Below, piece by piece: positions 25,945 through 34,990 of a stretch of 64,000 bases of DNA (position 1 is the first letter of the stretch; every line of letters begins with the position of its first letter). Source of the stretch: JAFAXD01 sp051985675 (GTDB lineage Bacteria; Pseudomonadota; Alphaproteobacteria; Rhizobiales; Xanthobacteraceae); the NCBI GenBank assembly GCA_051985675.1, contig JBPYFJ010000041.1, forward strand, positions 5,406-69,405, in the 5' to 3' direction. The position numbers and the translations under genes are program-made. The notes beneath the pieces are model-generated. The model had not been told where the DNA came from. It was given only the letters and a program-made list of their open reading frames with translations, and searched no databases.

Positions 25945-26120
25945 GCCGATAGGCGGTTCGTCTTCGCCTGTGAACGTACATTGTGGGCCGGCGATTGCCC
26001 GCCAACCGCCACATTTCCGTGGATAGTCGGGCGCGGGTGGGGTGAATCAATTCCGAAGACTTGTCCGAACTCTTGGCAACGTTGCGGGGCACGTCTGTGC
26101 GTGCGGTGGGAGGGTTATCG

Positions 26121-26432
26121 ATGGGTGACCGCTTGAGAATCCTGATTGTCGCGCTGGCCTTGGCGGCGATGACCGCGCCGAGCTACGCGCAGATGACCCA
26201 GACCACGGCGCGCAGCGACGCACAAAAGAAATCGGACGCGGACGCTGACAGGGCCTACAGGCAGATGATCAAGAACGTGCCCGATAAGCCGCGCAACACC
26301 GACCCATGGCAGGACGTGCGCGGAGCCGACGCCACTGCAGACACAAGCGCGGGCAAGCACACCGCGAACTCGAACGCTACCAGCAAGACCAGCGCCGGCA
26401 CCAAGCACGCCAGCGGCACAAAGCCGAAATAG
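26121..26432 (+). CDS. Small exported hypothetical protein
   Basis: A 103-residue protein whose first 24 residues (MGDRLRILIVALALAAMTAPSYAQ) form a signal peptide. The mature part is hydrophilic: a short DADRAYRQMIKNVPDKPRNTDPWQDVRGAD motif that recurs in rhizobial exported proteins, then a Ser/Thr/Lys-rich tail. ATG 26121 follows GGGAGGG at a good distance, so I prefer it to the start 60 bases upstream. Function unknown. Confidence 0.65.
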   Translation: MGDRLRILIVALALAAMTAPSYAQMTQTTARSDAQKKSDADADRAYRQMIKNVPDKPRNTDPWQDVRGADATADTSAGKHTANSNATSKTSAGTKHASGTKPK

Positions 26433-26447
26433 CGTCTGAGTCTGCGG

Positions 26448-26957
26448 TTAGCCCTCGCGGTCGGGCGCCGCCATGATCAGCGTCCAGAATACCTTGTATT
26501 TCGAGTTCGGGGCGTAAACGGCCGCGATCCCCATGCGGGTGACGCCCGGCTTGAGCATATTGGCGCGGTGCGGCGGTGAATCGCGCCAGCCCGAGAATGC
26601 CTCGGCCAGCGTGTGATAGCCGGCGCCGACGTTCTCGACCGCGGCTTTGGCCGGGAAGCCCGCACTAGTGATGCGGTCGGTAAACGAGCGCGCGGCGTTG
26701 TGGTCGAGCTTGTCGCGTTGCGCCATGGCGCGCGACTGCTCGGACGCAAGCCGCATCAGGGCAGGATCAACCGCGACCGGGCCGAGCCCGTTGTTCTGGC
26801 GATAGCCTGAAATCATCGATTGCGCCGCGGTCGCGTCGACCTCGGCGTTCGGTGCTGCCAAGTTCTGATAAAAGCTCGGCTGCGACGGCAGATCGCCGCC
26901 CGCGCAGGCGGCAAGCGCCAGGGCCGTCAGAGCGATGATGGGCAGCGTGCGATGCAT
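26448..26957 (-). CDS. CAP-domain (SCP/PR-1) lipoprotein
   Basis: A 169-residue protein starting at ATG 26957 with lipobox LALAAC (lipidated Cys18). The rest is a CAP domain: MISGYRQNNGLGPVAVDPAL, AMAQRDKLDH, ENVGAGYHTLAEAFSGWRDS, PPHRANMLKPGVTRMGIA. The conserved His and Glu of the CAP cavity (DKLDH, ENVG, and SPPHRANML) are present. Bacterial CAP proteins are exported and of mostly unknown function. Convergent with the small exported protein gene, and upstream of it in reading direction lies the MscS-type gene. Confidence 0.85.
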   Translation of the reverse strand: MHRTLPIIALTALALAACAGGDLPSQPSFYQNLAAPNAEVDATAAQSMISGYRQNNGLGPVAVDPALMRLASEQSRAMAQRDKLDHNAARSFTDRITSAGFPAKAAVENVGAGYHTLAEAFSGWRDSPPHRANMLKPGVTRMGIAAVYAPNSKYKVFWTLIMAAPDREG

Positions 26958-27058
26958 GAGGGTAACTGTGGCGCAGGTTAAAGGGGCAAAGGTCGCCAAA
27001 CGGTTTACGGCCGGCCGGCAACCCGCTCATCCGCGGGCAAGCCGTTATCTCCCGACGG

Positions 27059-29530
27059 TCATTCAGGGTGCGCCGATCGTTTCTCCGCGAGCTTGAGATC
27101 GGCCGGATTGGTCGGGATGCCAATTCCGGCTTCGCGAAAGCGCCGCAGGATGGCGAAATTGAGGTCGCTGCGGGTGGTGAGCGCGTGCTGGACATCACCG
27201 ACGAAGCAACGCAACTCGACGTCGAGCGCAAGCACGCCAAATCCCATGAACACCACATTCGGTCCCGGCGTGCGCATGACCTGCGGATGCGCCTGCGCAA
27301 TGTCGAGCAGGATCTCGCGCACCCGGTCCATGTCGCTGTCGTAACCGACGCCCAGCTTGACGGTCAGGCGTCCGATCGGATTGCCGTGCGTCATGTTCTT
27401 GACCACGCCCGTGATCAGGTCCTGGTTGGGGACGATTACGCTCGCACGGTCGAACGTCTCGATCTCGGTCGCGCGCACGCTGATCCGGCGCACGAATCCC
27501 TCCTCGTTCTTGACCAGCACCCAGTCGCCGACCCGGATCGGCCGCTCCGCCAGCAGGATGATGCCGCAGACGAAGTTGGAGACGACCGACTGCAGGCCGA
27601 ACCCGATGCCGACCGAGAGCGCGCCCGCGATCAGCGCGATCTTTTGCAGATCGATGCCGAGCTCGGTGAGCGCAACGATCAGCGCTGCGATGACGCCCGC
27701 GTAGCCGAACAGCACCGACACCGAGTTCTGCAGGCCGGGATCGAGCCCGGTGCGCGGCAGGAAGCGCCGGTCGAGCCAGCGTTGCACAGCCCGTGTCGCG
27801 ACGAAGCCGAGCAGCAACACCAAGATCGCGATGATGATGGTGCTGATCGAGATGCTGATCGCGCCGACACCCGCGCCGAACAGTGCATCGTGAACCACGT
27901 CGAAGAAGTCGGCCGCGAAGATGCCCCAGGGTCCGAGCACCGGGACGACGGCCAGCAGCGCGAGGCAGAGCTTGGCGACGGCTGCAAGCAGCATTGCGAC
28001 GAGCTCGAGGCCGCGCGGCGAGAGCCCGAATGTCGCCGCCACGCGGCGCCCGCGCGTTGACTCCGCGTTCAGCACGTCGGTCGCAACCGCGTCGATCAGC
28101 GCCGCGCCGAGATAATAGGCGCCGATCATCATGAACAGAACCACGGCTCGTCCGGACAGGAACGCAGCGAATCCGACAAAGCCGGTCAGCAGCGCCGCCG
28201 TGGTGACGACGACGAACACCCACCCGATAAAACGCAGCCAGCGTAAGCCGGCGCTGGTTTCGGCCGGCGGCAGCCGGATCAACAGATAGAAGGCGAGCAG
28301 GCCAGTCAGCACAGCGAGCAACGCACTCGTCGCCACCGTGGTCGAGAGCGGCGCGCCGACCGCCTTGTGCATCAGGTTGAGAAAGATCACCGCGCCGAGG
28401 ACGCGTGAAGTCCAGGTCAGACACGACGCGAGCCGCCGTGCCTGCAGTTCGTCCGCGTTGACCAGCCGCCGGTACGGCGTGCCCGGCGCCAGCACCGCGA
28501 GCGCGATGCCGCGTCCGAAGCTCGCGACCGCCACCGCCACGGCGAGACCAAGACCGAGGTCGGCAACGACCGGCAACAGCAAGCCGTTGCTGTCGAGAAC
28601 CTTGATGATGATGAAAACGCTGATCGGCATCAGCAACGCGTGGCGGGCCAGCGTGATCAGCGCCGCGAGTGCGCGCGCAAAGCGGCCCGCGGTACGGCCG
28701 GGATCGGCCTCGCGGGCAAACCGGCGGCGCCATCCAAAGGCGGCCGCAATCGCCAAGGCGGCCAGCGCAATCAGCGTTGCGATACTGCCGACGACGCCCC
28801 AGGTGCTGCCGTTGCGCTGCGCGTATTCGGTCGACGACCGGATCAGAAAGGAAATGCCCTGGGTCTCGGTGTGCAGGCCGCGCATGGTTTCAGACCAGAA
28901 ACCGGTGTCGAGCACACCCGGCGTGCGCTGAAACAGCGCGCGGCTGAACAGGCTGCGCCGGCTCTCGTTGATGCGCGCCGCAATGTCGTCGGCGCGCAGG
29001 CTCAGCAAGCGGGTTTCCTTGAGCGCCGCATCGACCTCTGCATGGGTCTGGCTGAGTTTGGCGCGCTCCTCCGCGATCGTGGCAGTTTCCGGAGGCTGGC
29101 CGGCCGCAGGCGCCGGACCAAGCTCGGACAGGCGGCTGTCGACTTCGGCGAGACGCGGGTCGAGAACGTCGAACTGCGCGCGCAGGCCATCACGGATGGG
29201 GGCAAGCTTTTCGCGCAGCTCGGTCAGGCTTTGATCGGTGTGGCCCGGATGCCCGATTGCTTGCTGGATCTCATCGAGGAGCTGCTTGAGGGGGACAAGG
29301 TCCGCGGTCAGCTCCGAGGACGCGGGCGCTGGCGCAGTCGTCGCCGGCTTGGTCGCCTGCGCCGAGGGGGCGGGAGCGGGCGCGTTCGCGGCCGGCCTGC
29401 TGGACTGTGCGGAGGGGGCGGGCGCGTTCGCAGCCGGCTTGGTCGCCTGCGCCAACGCAGCCGGCGACGCGAGTGCGGGTATCAGGATGAGGACAAGCGC
29501 CCACGCAATCACGGTTCGTCGCAACACCAT
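27059..29530 (-). CDS. DUF3772 / MscS mechanosensitive channel protein
   Basis: An 823-residue membrane protein. Signal peptide 1-28 (RRTVIAWALVLILIPALASPAALAQ), an Ala/Pro-rich repeat stretch to about residue 70, then a periplasmic DUF3772 domain (LTADLVPLKQLLDEIQQAIG and a coiled region ending near 230). About ten membrane helices and a C-terminal MscS core follow: GFGLQSVVSNFVCGIILLAERPIRVGDW, VRRISVRATEIETFDRASVIVPNQ, and GVGYDSDMDRVREILLDIA. It gates on membrane tension to release solutes in hypo-osmotic shock. ATG 29530 is used because the signal peptide begins there. The DNA at 29330-29460 has imperfect repeats coding for the linker. Confidence 0.88.
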   Translation of the reverse strand: MVLRRTVIAWALVLILIPALASPAALAQATKPAANAPAPSAQSSRPAANAPAPAPSAQATKPATTAPAPASSELTADLVPLKQLLDEIQQAIGHPGHTDQSLTELREKLAPIRDGLRAQFDVLDPRLAEVDSRLSELGPAPAAGQPPETATIAEERAKLSQTHAEVDAALKETRLLSLRADDIAARINESRRSLFSRALFQRTPGVLDTGFWSETMRGLHTETQGISFLIRSSTEYAQRNGSTWGVVGSIATLIALAALAIAAAFGWRRRFAREADPGRTAGRFARALAALITLARHALLMPISVFIIIKVLDSNGLLLPVVADLGLGLAVAVAVASFGRGIALAVLAPGTPYRRLVNADELQARRLASCLTWTSRVLGAVIFLNLMHKAVGAPLSTTVATSALLAVLTGLLAFYLLIRLPPAETSAGLRWLRFIGWVFVVVTTAALLTGFVGFAAFLSGRAVVLFMMIGAYYLGAALIDAVATDVLNAESTRGRRVAATFGLSPRGLELVAMLLAAVAKLCLALLAVVPVLGPWGIFAADFFDVVHDALFGAGVGAISISISTIIIAILVLLLGFVATRAVQRWLDRRFLPRTGLDPGLQNSVSVLFGYAGVIAALIVALTELGIDLQKIALIAGALSVGIGFGLQSVVSNFVCGIILLAERPIRVGDWVLVKNEEGFVRRISVRATEIETFDRASVIVPNQDLITGVVKNMTHGNPIGRLTVKLGVGYDSDMDRVREILLDIAQAHPQVMRTPGPNVVFMGFGVLALDVELRCFVGDVQHALTTRSDLNFAILRRFREAGIGIPTNPADLKLAEKRSAHPE

Positions 29531-29751
29531 CGATGACGCCCCCTGCCCTGACACCCCGACCGCGACCGCCGTAAACCCATGCACCACACGGGATCGAGAC
29601 TCGAAACAAAAAGGATTGTCGCGTTCGCCTAACGCGCCGGCATGCAAACGTCGATAGCTCATTCATTGCCCATTCATTGGCCGAACTGGAAAATGCCCCC
29701 CTGATGGCGTATGCGAGATTGATCATACCGGGCGGCAATTGGGGTTTCACT

Positions 29752-30342
29752 ATGTATCGCAAGGCATTGGCTTTTTTGGCTGCGACGCTAGCGGTTGCGG
29801 CGCCGACGATCGCGTTCGCGCATCCAGGCATCGGGCAGGCGCACGATCTTGTGCACGGCTTCGCACATCCGTTGACGGGCCTCGATCATGTCATCGCCAT
29901 GTTGGCGGTCGGCGTGTTCGCGGCTCAGCTCGGCAGCCGCGCACTGTGGCTGGTGCCCGCGACCTTCATCGCGGTGATGGCGGCGGCGGGGATCGCCGGC
30001 ATGATCGGCGTCGCCGTCCCGTATGTTGAAACCGGCATTGCCGTGTCGGTGATCGTGCTCGGCGCCGTGATCGCGTTCGCGGTCCGGGTTCCGGTCGCTA
30101 TCGCGATGGCGATTGTCGGCCTGTTCGCAATCTTTCACGGCCATGCGCACGGCACTGAACTGCCGGAGTCCGCTTCCGGCATTCTGTTTGGTGTTGGGTT
30201 CGTCGCAGCAACCGCAATCCTGCACGCCATCGGCATTGGATTTGGGGTGCTGATTGGCCGCGCTCGCGGCGGTCGCCAGGTCGCCCGGCTGGCGGGCGGG
30301 GCCGCCGTCGTGGTCGGGGCGGTGTTCCTGGTGGTTGGCTGA
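29752..30342 (+). CDS. HupE/UreJ family membrane protein
   Basis: A 196-residue membrane protein with a cleavable-looking signal ending AFAHPGIG. The family signature follows: FAHPLTGLDHVIAMLAVGVFA with the HP and H...D residues thought to bind nickel, then five more helices with IFHGHAHGTELPESA. HupE and UreJ are nickel (or cobalt) permeases usually next to hydrogenase or urease genes. Neither is present here, so the metal supply target is unknown. ATG 29752 is used because the signal peptide begins there. The FecR-domain gene begins 34 bases downstream. Confidence 0.85.
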   Translation: MYRKALAFLAATLAVAAPTIAFAHPGIGQAHDLVHGFAHPLTGLDHVIAMLAVGVFAAQLGSRALWLVPATFIAVMAAAGIAGMIGVAVPYVETGIAVSVIVLGAVIAFAVRVPVAIAMAIVGLFAIFHGHAHGTELPESASGILFGVGFVAATAILHAIGIGFGVLIGRARGGRQVARLAGGAAVVVGAVFLVVG

Positions 30343-30376
30343 GATCCCGCCCTTGGGCGCGCGTTCCCCGTTCCGT

Positions 30377-31786
30377 GTGGGGAGACGAGCGCGCACGAGA
30401 TTCGCAATTGCAGTAAGCACGCTGCTCGGCATGGGCGCGATCGCTCATGCTCAGACGGTGCCGCAGCCCGCCGCACCGCCGGCGCAAGCGCCTGCGTCGC
30501 CGGCACCAGCCGCGCAACCCGCCGCTCCGCCGGCTGCCGCTCCGGCCCCTGCCGGCCAGGTCCCCGCCGCGCCGCCAACGGCCACGCCGCAACCATCCGC
30601 CCAGCAACCCGGAACCGCGCCCGCGGCGCAGGTGCCGGCTCCGGTCGGGAGCGTTGCCACCGTCAGCGGTGACGTCAGTGATTTTCGCAACGGCGCGGCC
30701 GTGACCAACCTCAAGGCCGGCGACGCCATCTACAAGGGCGATCTGTTGCAGACCGACGAGAAAGGTTCGCTCGCCGTTACGTTCGACGACGAAACGACGT
30801 TCAAGCTCGGACCGAGCTCGACCCTTGAGGTGACCGACTTCCTGTTCGAAGAGGGCGGCAGCAAGAACTCGGCGCTGTTTAATGTGGTGCGCGGCTCGAC
30901 CGCGTTCGTGGCAAGCCTCGTCGCCAAGACCGGCGACATGAAGATCGCGACGCCGACCGCCACGCTCGGCATCCGCGGCACGACCGGTCTCGTGGACGTG
31001 CCGGCCGGTGGCAGAGGCGGCGACGTGTCGATCAAGCTTTATCCGGACGCCAACGGCACGGTCGGCCGCATCGAGGTGTTCGGCTCAGGCGGCGCCCAGC
31101 TCGGAACGCTGTCGCGCGCATCGACCGGCTTTTCGATTCGTCCGGGCGCAGCCGGGCGGTTCGCCGCGGTGCCGCTCCAGATTTCTCCGCAGCAGGCCAC
31201 GCGCGACCGCGCCTTTGTGCGGCAGACATTCTCCGCCCAACAGGTCGGACGAGGGTTCGTGACCCAGCGCCGCCAGCAGCAGCCCGGGCTGCAACGGCAA
31301 CCGAACCTGCAACGGCCAAACCAGCCCGGACAGCCGAATCGGCCTGGACAGCCCAATCGCCAGAACCAGCCGAACCGGCCGGGGCAACCAAACCAGCCCG
31401 GGCCTGGTGGGCAACCGCGCCAGCAAGGCGCACAGGGGCAGCCTAACCGGACCGGACAGCAGACCACGCCGGGCCAGCCGAACCGGCAAGGCGGACAGTC
31501 GACGCAAGGCCCCGCGAACCGGGCGGCCGCCCCCAATCAGCCGGTGGGCCCCGGCCAGGGCGGACCACCAAACGCGACAGGTCAGCAGACACCGGGTCAG
31601 ACCGGTCCAGCCGGTCAACCGACGCTGCAGGGTCAACCAAACCCGCAGGGTCAGCCGAACCAGCAGCGCCAGCCCGGGCTGCAAGGCCCGCAGAATCCAC
31701 GCCTTCAGCAGAACCTGCAGCGCCGCGGGCCATTGCTGGGGCCGGGACAGCGGCGGCAAGGCCGACAGCGGAACAACGAACGCTGA
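30377..31786 (+). CDS. FecR-domain exported protein with Gln/Pro/Asn-rich tail
   Basis: About 469 residues from GTG 30377. Signal peptide (RFAIAVSTLLGMGAIAHAQ), then a Pro/Ala-rich stretch to about residue 115. A FecR-like domain follows: VGSVATVSGDVSDFRNG, LKAGDAIYKGDLLQTDEKGSLAVTF, ATPTATLGIRGTTGLVD. The last 170 residues are repeats of the kind QPNRPGQPN, QGQPNPQGQPN, disordered and rich in Q, P, N, G and R. FecR domains of this exported kind occur in proteins of unknown role, perhaps ligand or surface binding. The start is uncertain: the GTG lacks a clear ribosome binding site. Confidence 0.78.
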   Translation: MGRRARTRFAIAVSTLLGMGAIAHAQTVPQPAAPPAQAPASPAPAAQPAAPPAAAPAPAGQVPAAPPTATPQPSAQQPGTAPAAQVPAPVGSVATVSGDVSDFRNGAAVTNLKAGDAIYKGDLLQTDEKGSLAVTFDDETTFKLGPSSTLEVTDFLFEEGGSKNSALFNVVRGSTAFVASLVAKTGDMKIATPTATLGIRGTTGLVDVPAGGRGGDVSIKLYPDANGTVGRIEVFGSGGAQLGTLSRASTGFSIRPGAAGRFAAVPLQISPQQATRDRAFVRQTFSAQQVGRGFVTQRRQQQPGLQRQPNLQRPNQPGQPNRPGQPNRQNQPNRPGQPNQPGPGGQPRQQGAQGQPNRTGQQTTPGQPNRQGGQSTQGPANRAAAPNQPVGPGQGGPPNATGQQTPGQTGPAGQPTLQGQPNPQGQPNQQRQPGLQGPQNPRLQQNLQRRGPLLGPGQRRQGRQRNNER

Positions 31787-31808
31787 GTGGCCGCGTCAGC
31801 CCCGTCCG

Positions 31809-32663
31809 TCAGCGATGTCCGCTCGCGTTCAAGAGGTTGCGCTCGATCTGGCCACGCGGGTTGGAGCAATCGAAATCGCCGCCGCTCGCCGCCTTGGCGC
31901 TGCTTTGGAGGACCGTGCGAGCCTGCTCCGGTCCTTTGGCGAGCGCGCTCTCGAGCGCTGAAACCGTCTGCTCGAGCTTGCCCTCGCTCTGTGTCAGGGC
32001 GGCCGCAAAGATGCAAAACGTCACCGACGCATCCTCCGCCACGGCCTCCAGCTCCGACAAGGTTTGCAAGAAAAGGTCGCGGGTTTGGCTGGGCGGTTGC
32101 GACCCGACCGCAAAGGCGCTGACATAGTTGCCGAGCACCACCGGCATTCTGGCCCGCGTCGTCACCTCGGCGTCGGCCAGCAGGGTCGAAACCCTGGCCG
32201 ATCTGGCAAAGGCGTCGCTGGTCTCGCTCAGCGACGTGATCACCGCATAGTCGGCCGGCATCAGCCTACTGACGTTGATCGCGTAGTTCGCCCCTTCCCG
32301 GCATGCCTCGCTCACGATGCCGTCGGGGCTCTTGGGCCCGCAGTCGCTGCGCGTCTCGCCGATCTGATAGGCCGCAAAGCCATACTGGATGGCGAGGTAG
32401 CGCAGGTTGCTCACCAAGGTGAGCGCCTTGCTTCGTTTCGCTTGCTGCTGCGCCAGATTGCGCTCGCTCTCCAGCTTCTGGGCATTCAAATCGAAAATGG
32501 TCACCGCAACGAACGCGGCCATGAGACCGACGCCGATCGCGACCAACGTGCGCGAGAGATGATCGATGATGCGAGGGCGGTCGAGGAAGTAGACGACCGG
32601 GAGCGACACCAGGATCAGAATGACCGCGACGACAAGCGCGAAATATTCGTTGAAAAGCGACAT
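31809..32663 (-). CDS. Membrane-anchored hypothetical protein
   Basis: A 284-residue protein with two N-terminal membrane helices (about 7-27, FALVVAVILILVSLPVVYFL, and 38-59, TLVAIGVGLMAAFVAVTIF). A long helical domain follows (ESERNLAQQQAKRSKALTLV, a probable coiled coil) containing four cysteines (RSDCGPKS, SEACREG, TFCIFAA, DFDCSNP). No known domain recognised. The gene is convergent with the FecR-domain gene, and its 5' end points away from the Rieske ferredoxin gene. Confidence 0.65.
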   Translation of the reverse strand: MSLFNEYFALVVAVILILVSLPVVYFLDRPRIIDHLSRTLVAIGVGLMAAFVAVTIFDLNAQKLESERNLAQQQAKRSKALTLVSNLRYLAIQYGFAAYQIGETRSDCGPKSPDGIVSEACREGANYAINVSRLMPADYAVITSLSETSDAFARSARVSTLLADAEVTTRARMPVVLGNYVSAFAVGSQPPSQTRDLFLQTLSELEAVAEDASVTFCIFAAALTQSEGKLEQTVSALESALAKGPEQARTVLQSSAKAASGGDFDCSNPRGQIERNLLNASGHR

Positions 32664-32714
32664 TGAGTTGCTGTCACCGCGGAGCCAGTTGAACCACCAT
32701 ATCTCGGCACATCG

Positions 32715-33026
32715 TCAGTCCACCTCGATCACGACCTTGCCGTTTTCGACCCGCGCCGGATAGGTCTTGATCGGCACCATGCAGGGTGGCGACACCACCT
32801 CACCGGTGCGGATATTGAACTGGCCGTTGTGAAAGTTGCATTCGACGACGTCGCCTTCGATATAGCCTTCCGACAGCGAGCCGGGGCCGTGCGTGCAATT
32901 GTCGTCGGTAACGTAGAATTCGCCCGCGACATTAAACACCGCGAGCGTGAGCGTCCCCGCCTCGACCCGCAGTGCGGTACCTTCCGGAACATCATCGGGG
33001 CTGCAGAGTTCGAGGCATGAGGTCAT
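32715..33026 (-). CDS. Rieske [2Fe-2S] ferredoxin
   Basis: A 103-residue Rieske ferredoxin. Cluster ligands are complete: CTHGPG (C-x-H) and CNFHNGQF (C-x-x-H). The remainder, with EGTALRVEAG near the start and VKTYPA-like VPIKTYPARVENGKVVIEVD at the end, fits the BphF/NdoA-like electron carriers that feed ring-hydroxylating oxygenases. ATG 33026 is used since the upstream extension is Arg/Trp-rich and unlike the family. Divergent from the Rieske oxygenase at 33103, the obvious partner. A ferredoxin reductase gene is not in the window. Confidence 0.88.
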   Translation of the reverse strand: MTSCLELCSPDDVPEGTALRVEAGTLTLAVFNVAGEFYVTDDNCTHGPGSLSEGYIEGDVVECNFHNGQFNIRTGEVVSPPCMVPIKTYPARVENGKVVIEVD

Positions 33027-33102
33027 GAGCGGCTTTGTGCGATGCGGGTGCCAGTTGTTTGACGCGCGCAGGGCGCGGCGGTAGCTTCTTGACCACATCC
33101 GG

Positions 33103-34419
33103 ATGGATTTCTCAATCCAAACGACACAAGCGATGCTGCGCAAAGAACAGAACGATCTTCTGACCCAGACCGGCCCCGGAACACCGATGGGCCACATGTT
33201 CCGCTGCTATTGGCTGCCCGCGCTGCTGGCAGAGGAGCTTCCCGAAAACGAGTGCCCGCCGGTGCGGGTGAAAATCCTGTCGGAACGCCTCCTCGCGTTT
33301 CGAGATAGCGACGGGCGCTACGGCTTGATCGACGAGTTTTGTGCGCACCGCGGCGTCTCGCTGTGGTTCGGCAGGAATGAGGAGTCCGGCCTGCGCTGCC
33401 CATATCATGGCTGGAAATACGACGTGACCGGGCAGTGCATCGAGGTTCCCTCGGAGCCGGAGGAAAGCGGCTTTTGCCGAAGGATCAAGCTCAAGTCCTA
33501 TCCACTGGTCGAGCGCGGCGGCGTGTTGTGGACCTACATGGGCCCGCCCGAGAAACAGCCGCCGCTGCCCGAATGGGAGTTCGCCACCGTGCCGGCGGAC
33601 CGCAGTTTCATCTCCAAGCGATTGCAGGAATGCAACTGGATGCAGGCGATGGAAGGCGGCATCGATTCCAGCCACGTGTCGTTCCTGCACCGCGGCGAGC
33701 TCAACAAGGATCCGCTGTTCAAGGGCTCGAAGGGCAATCAATACAATCTCACCGACTCCAAGCCGTACTTCGAGGTGGTGGAGAGCCCCGGCGGCCTTTA
33801 CGTCGGCGCGCGCCGCAACGCGGAGAACGGAAAATACTACTGGCGCATCACGCAGTGGGTGATGCCGGCGTTCACAATGATTCCACCGCGCGCCGATCAT
33901 CCGGTGCACGGCCACTTCTGGATTCCAATCGACGACGACAATTGCTGGACCTGGAGCTTCGACTATTGCGTCACCAAGCCGCTGAGCAAGGAGCAATTGC
34001 AGGCCATGCATGACGGTAAGGGCGTGCACGTGAAATATGTGCCCGGAACGTTCCGGCCGCTCGCCAACAAGGACAACGACTATCTGATGGACCGCGCCGC
34101 CCAGAAGGCAGGCAAGACCTATAGCGGAGTTGAGGGCATTTCCATGCAGGACGCGTCCCTGCAGGAGAGCATGGGTCCGACCGTCGACCGCACCAAGGAG
34201 AACCTGGTCTCGACCGACAACGGCATCATCATGGCCCGCCACCGGCTGCTGCGCGCCGCCAAGGCGCTTGCGGAGAAAGGCGTTATCCCGCCCGGCGTCG
34301 ACCCCGCGCACCAGCGCGTTCGCTCGGCCGCGCTCGTGCTGCCGCCGGATCAGCCGTTCAAGGAAGCCGCCAAGGACGCGCTGATGGTGCAGCCCAACGT
34401 GGCCCACGTTTCGGTTTGA
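33103..34419 (+). CDS. Rieske non-heme iron oxygenase, alpha subunit (phthalate dioxygenase-like)
   Basis: A 438-residue oxygenase. The Rieske motif is CAHRGVSLWFGRNEESGLRCPYHGW (C-x-H ... C-x-x-H). The catalytic iron site lies in MEGGIDSSHVSFLHRGE, where Asp and the two His ligands are visible. It resembles phthalate 4,5-dioxygenase and vanillate demethylase type (homo-oligomeric, alpha only). The typical family start MLRKEQNDLLTQTGPGTPMG begins at ATG 33133; the ATG at 33103 adds ten residues. It inserts oxygen into an aromatic acid or demethylates it; substrate not inferable. It heads a run of same-strand genes to 37677. Confidence 0.88.
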   Translation: MDFSIQTTQAMLRKEQNDLLTQTGPGTPMGHMFRCYWLPALLAEELPENECPPVRVKILSERLLAFRDSDGRYGLIDEFCAHRGVSLWFGRNEESGLRCPYHGWKYDVTGQCIEVPSEPEESGFCRRIKLKSYPLVERGGVLWTYMGPPEKQPPLPEWEFATVPADRSFISKRLQECNWMQAMEGGIDSSHVSFLHRGELNKDPLFKGSKGNQYNLTDSKPYFEVVESPGGLYVGARRNAENGKYYWRITQWVMPAFTMIPPRADHPVHGHFWIPIDDDNCWTWSFDYCVTKPLSKEQLQAMHDGKGVHVKYVPGTFRPLANKDNDYLMDRAAQKAGKTYSGVEGISMQDASLQESMGPTVDRTKENLVSTDNGIIMARHRLLRAAKALAEKGVIPPGVDPAHQRVRSAALVLPPDQPFKEAAKDALMVQPNVAHVSV

Positions 34420-34423
34420 TTGA

Positions 34424-34936
34424 ATGATCAGCGAAAGCGCCCGCATGACGACCCGCGCCGAGGCGCGCTACCGGATCGACGCGCCGAACTCGCAGCCGCG
34501 CGCCGTCAAGGTGATTGCGCTCGACGCCGCGAGCGAGCAGGTGATCAAGCGGCTCGCGCAATTGTCGTGGCAGCGCGCGAGCTTCCTCACCGCGTCGGCG
34601 TTCGCCTGCCTGCCGGCGCGCAGCGAGCCGTTCTCGATGACCGGATGGTTGAGCGACCTCGCCGGCCGAACCAAAGATTTGATCGATGAGATCGCGAGCG
34701 CGGATCTGGTGGTGATGATCGCAACCGCCGGCGAAAGCGCGCAAGCCGGATCGTTGATCGGCGAGGCGTGCGTTGCGCGCGGCGTCATGACCACCGGCCT
34801 GGTGCTGGGAACCGCCGCCGCGTCGGAACAAGCATTATCGAAGACGCTTGGCCAATTGCGACCTTATTCGGTGATGCTGGTCGCGGGCGGTGATGAGGAT
34901 TACATCGAGAACATGCTGGTTGCGCTGCGCGCCTAG
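34424..34936 (+). CDS. Conserved hypothetical, Rossmann/FtsZ-like fold suspected
   Basis: A 170-residue protein, four bases after the oxygenase gene. It alternates strands and helices: KVIALDAASEQVIKRLAQ, SADLVVMIATAGESAQAGS, LIGEACVARGVMTTGLVLG, PYSVMLVAGGDEDYIENML. The middle segment resembles in layout the nucleotide-loop region of FtsZ/tubulin proteins (hydrophobic strand, TAG, helix, then a MTT-like strand) but lacks the GGGTGTG sequence. I do not know a function. Conserved placement in Rieske clusters would suggest an accessory role. Confidence 0.7.
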   Translation: MISESARMTTRAEARYRIDAPNSQPRAVKVIALDAASEQVIKRLAQLSWQRASFLTASAFACLPARSEPFSMTGWLSDLAGRTKDLIDEIASADLVVMIATAGESAQAGSLIGEACVARGVMTTGLVLGTAAASEQALSKTLGQLRPYSVMLVAGGDEDYIENMLVALRA

Positions 34937-34990
34937 CGATGGCGCGGCGCGGGTCGCCCGGCCCACGCGTGCCTGCCCGACGGAGATCCG

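Noticed and set aside
31260..31780. Possible tandem DNA repeat array in the FecR gene tail
   Set aside because: The repetition is at the protein level (QPN/PGQ) with irregular DNA units, so it is coding low complexity rather than a separate repeat.
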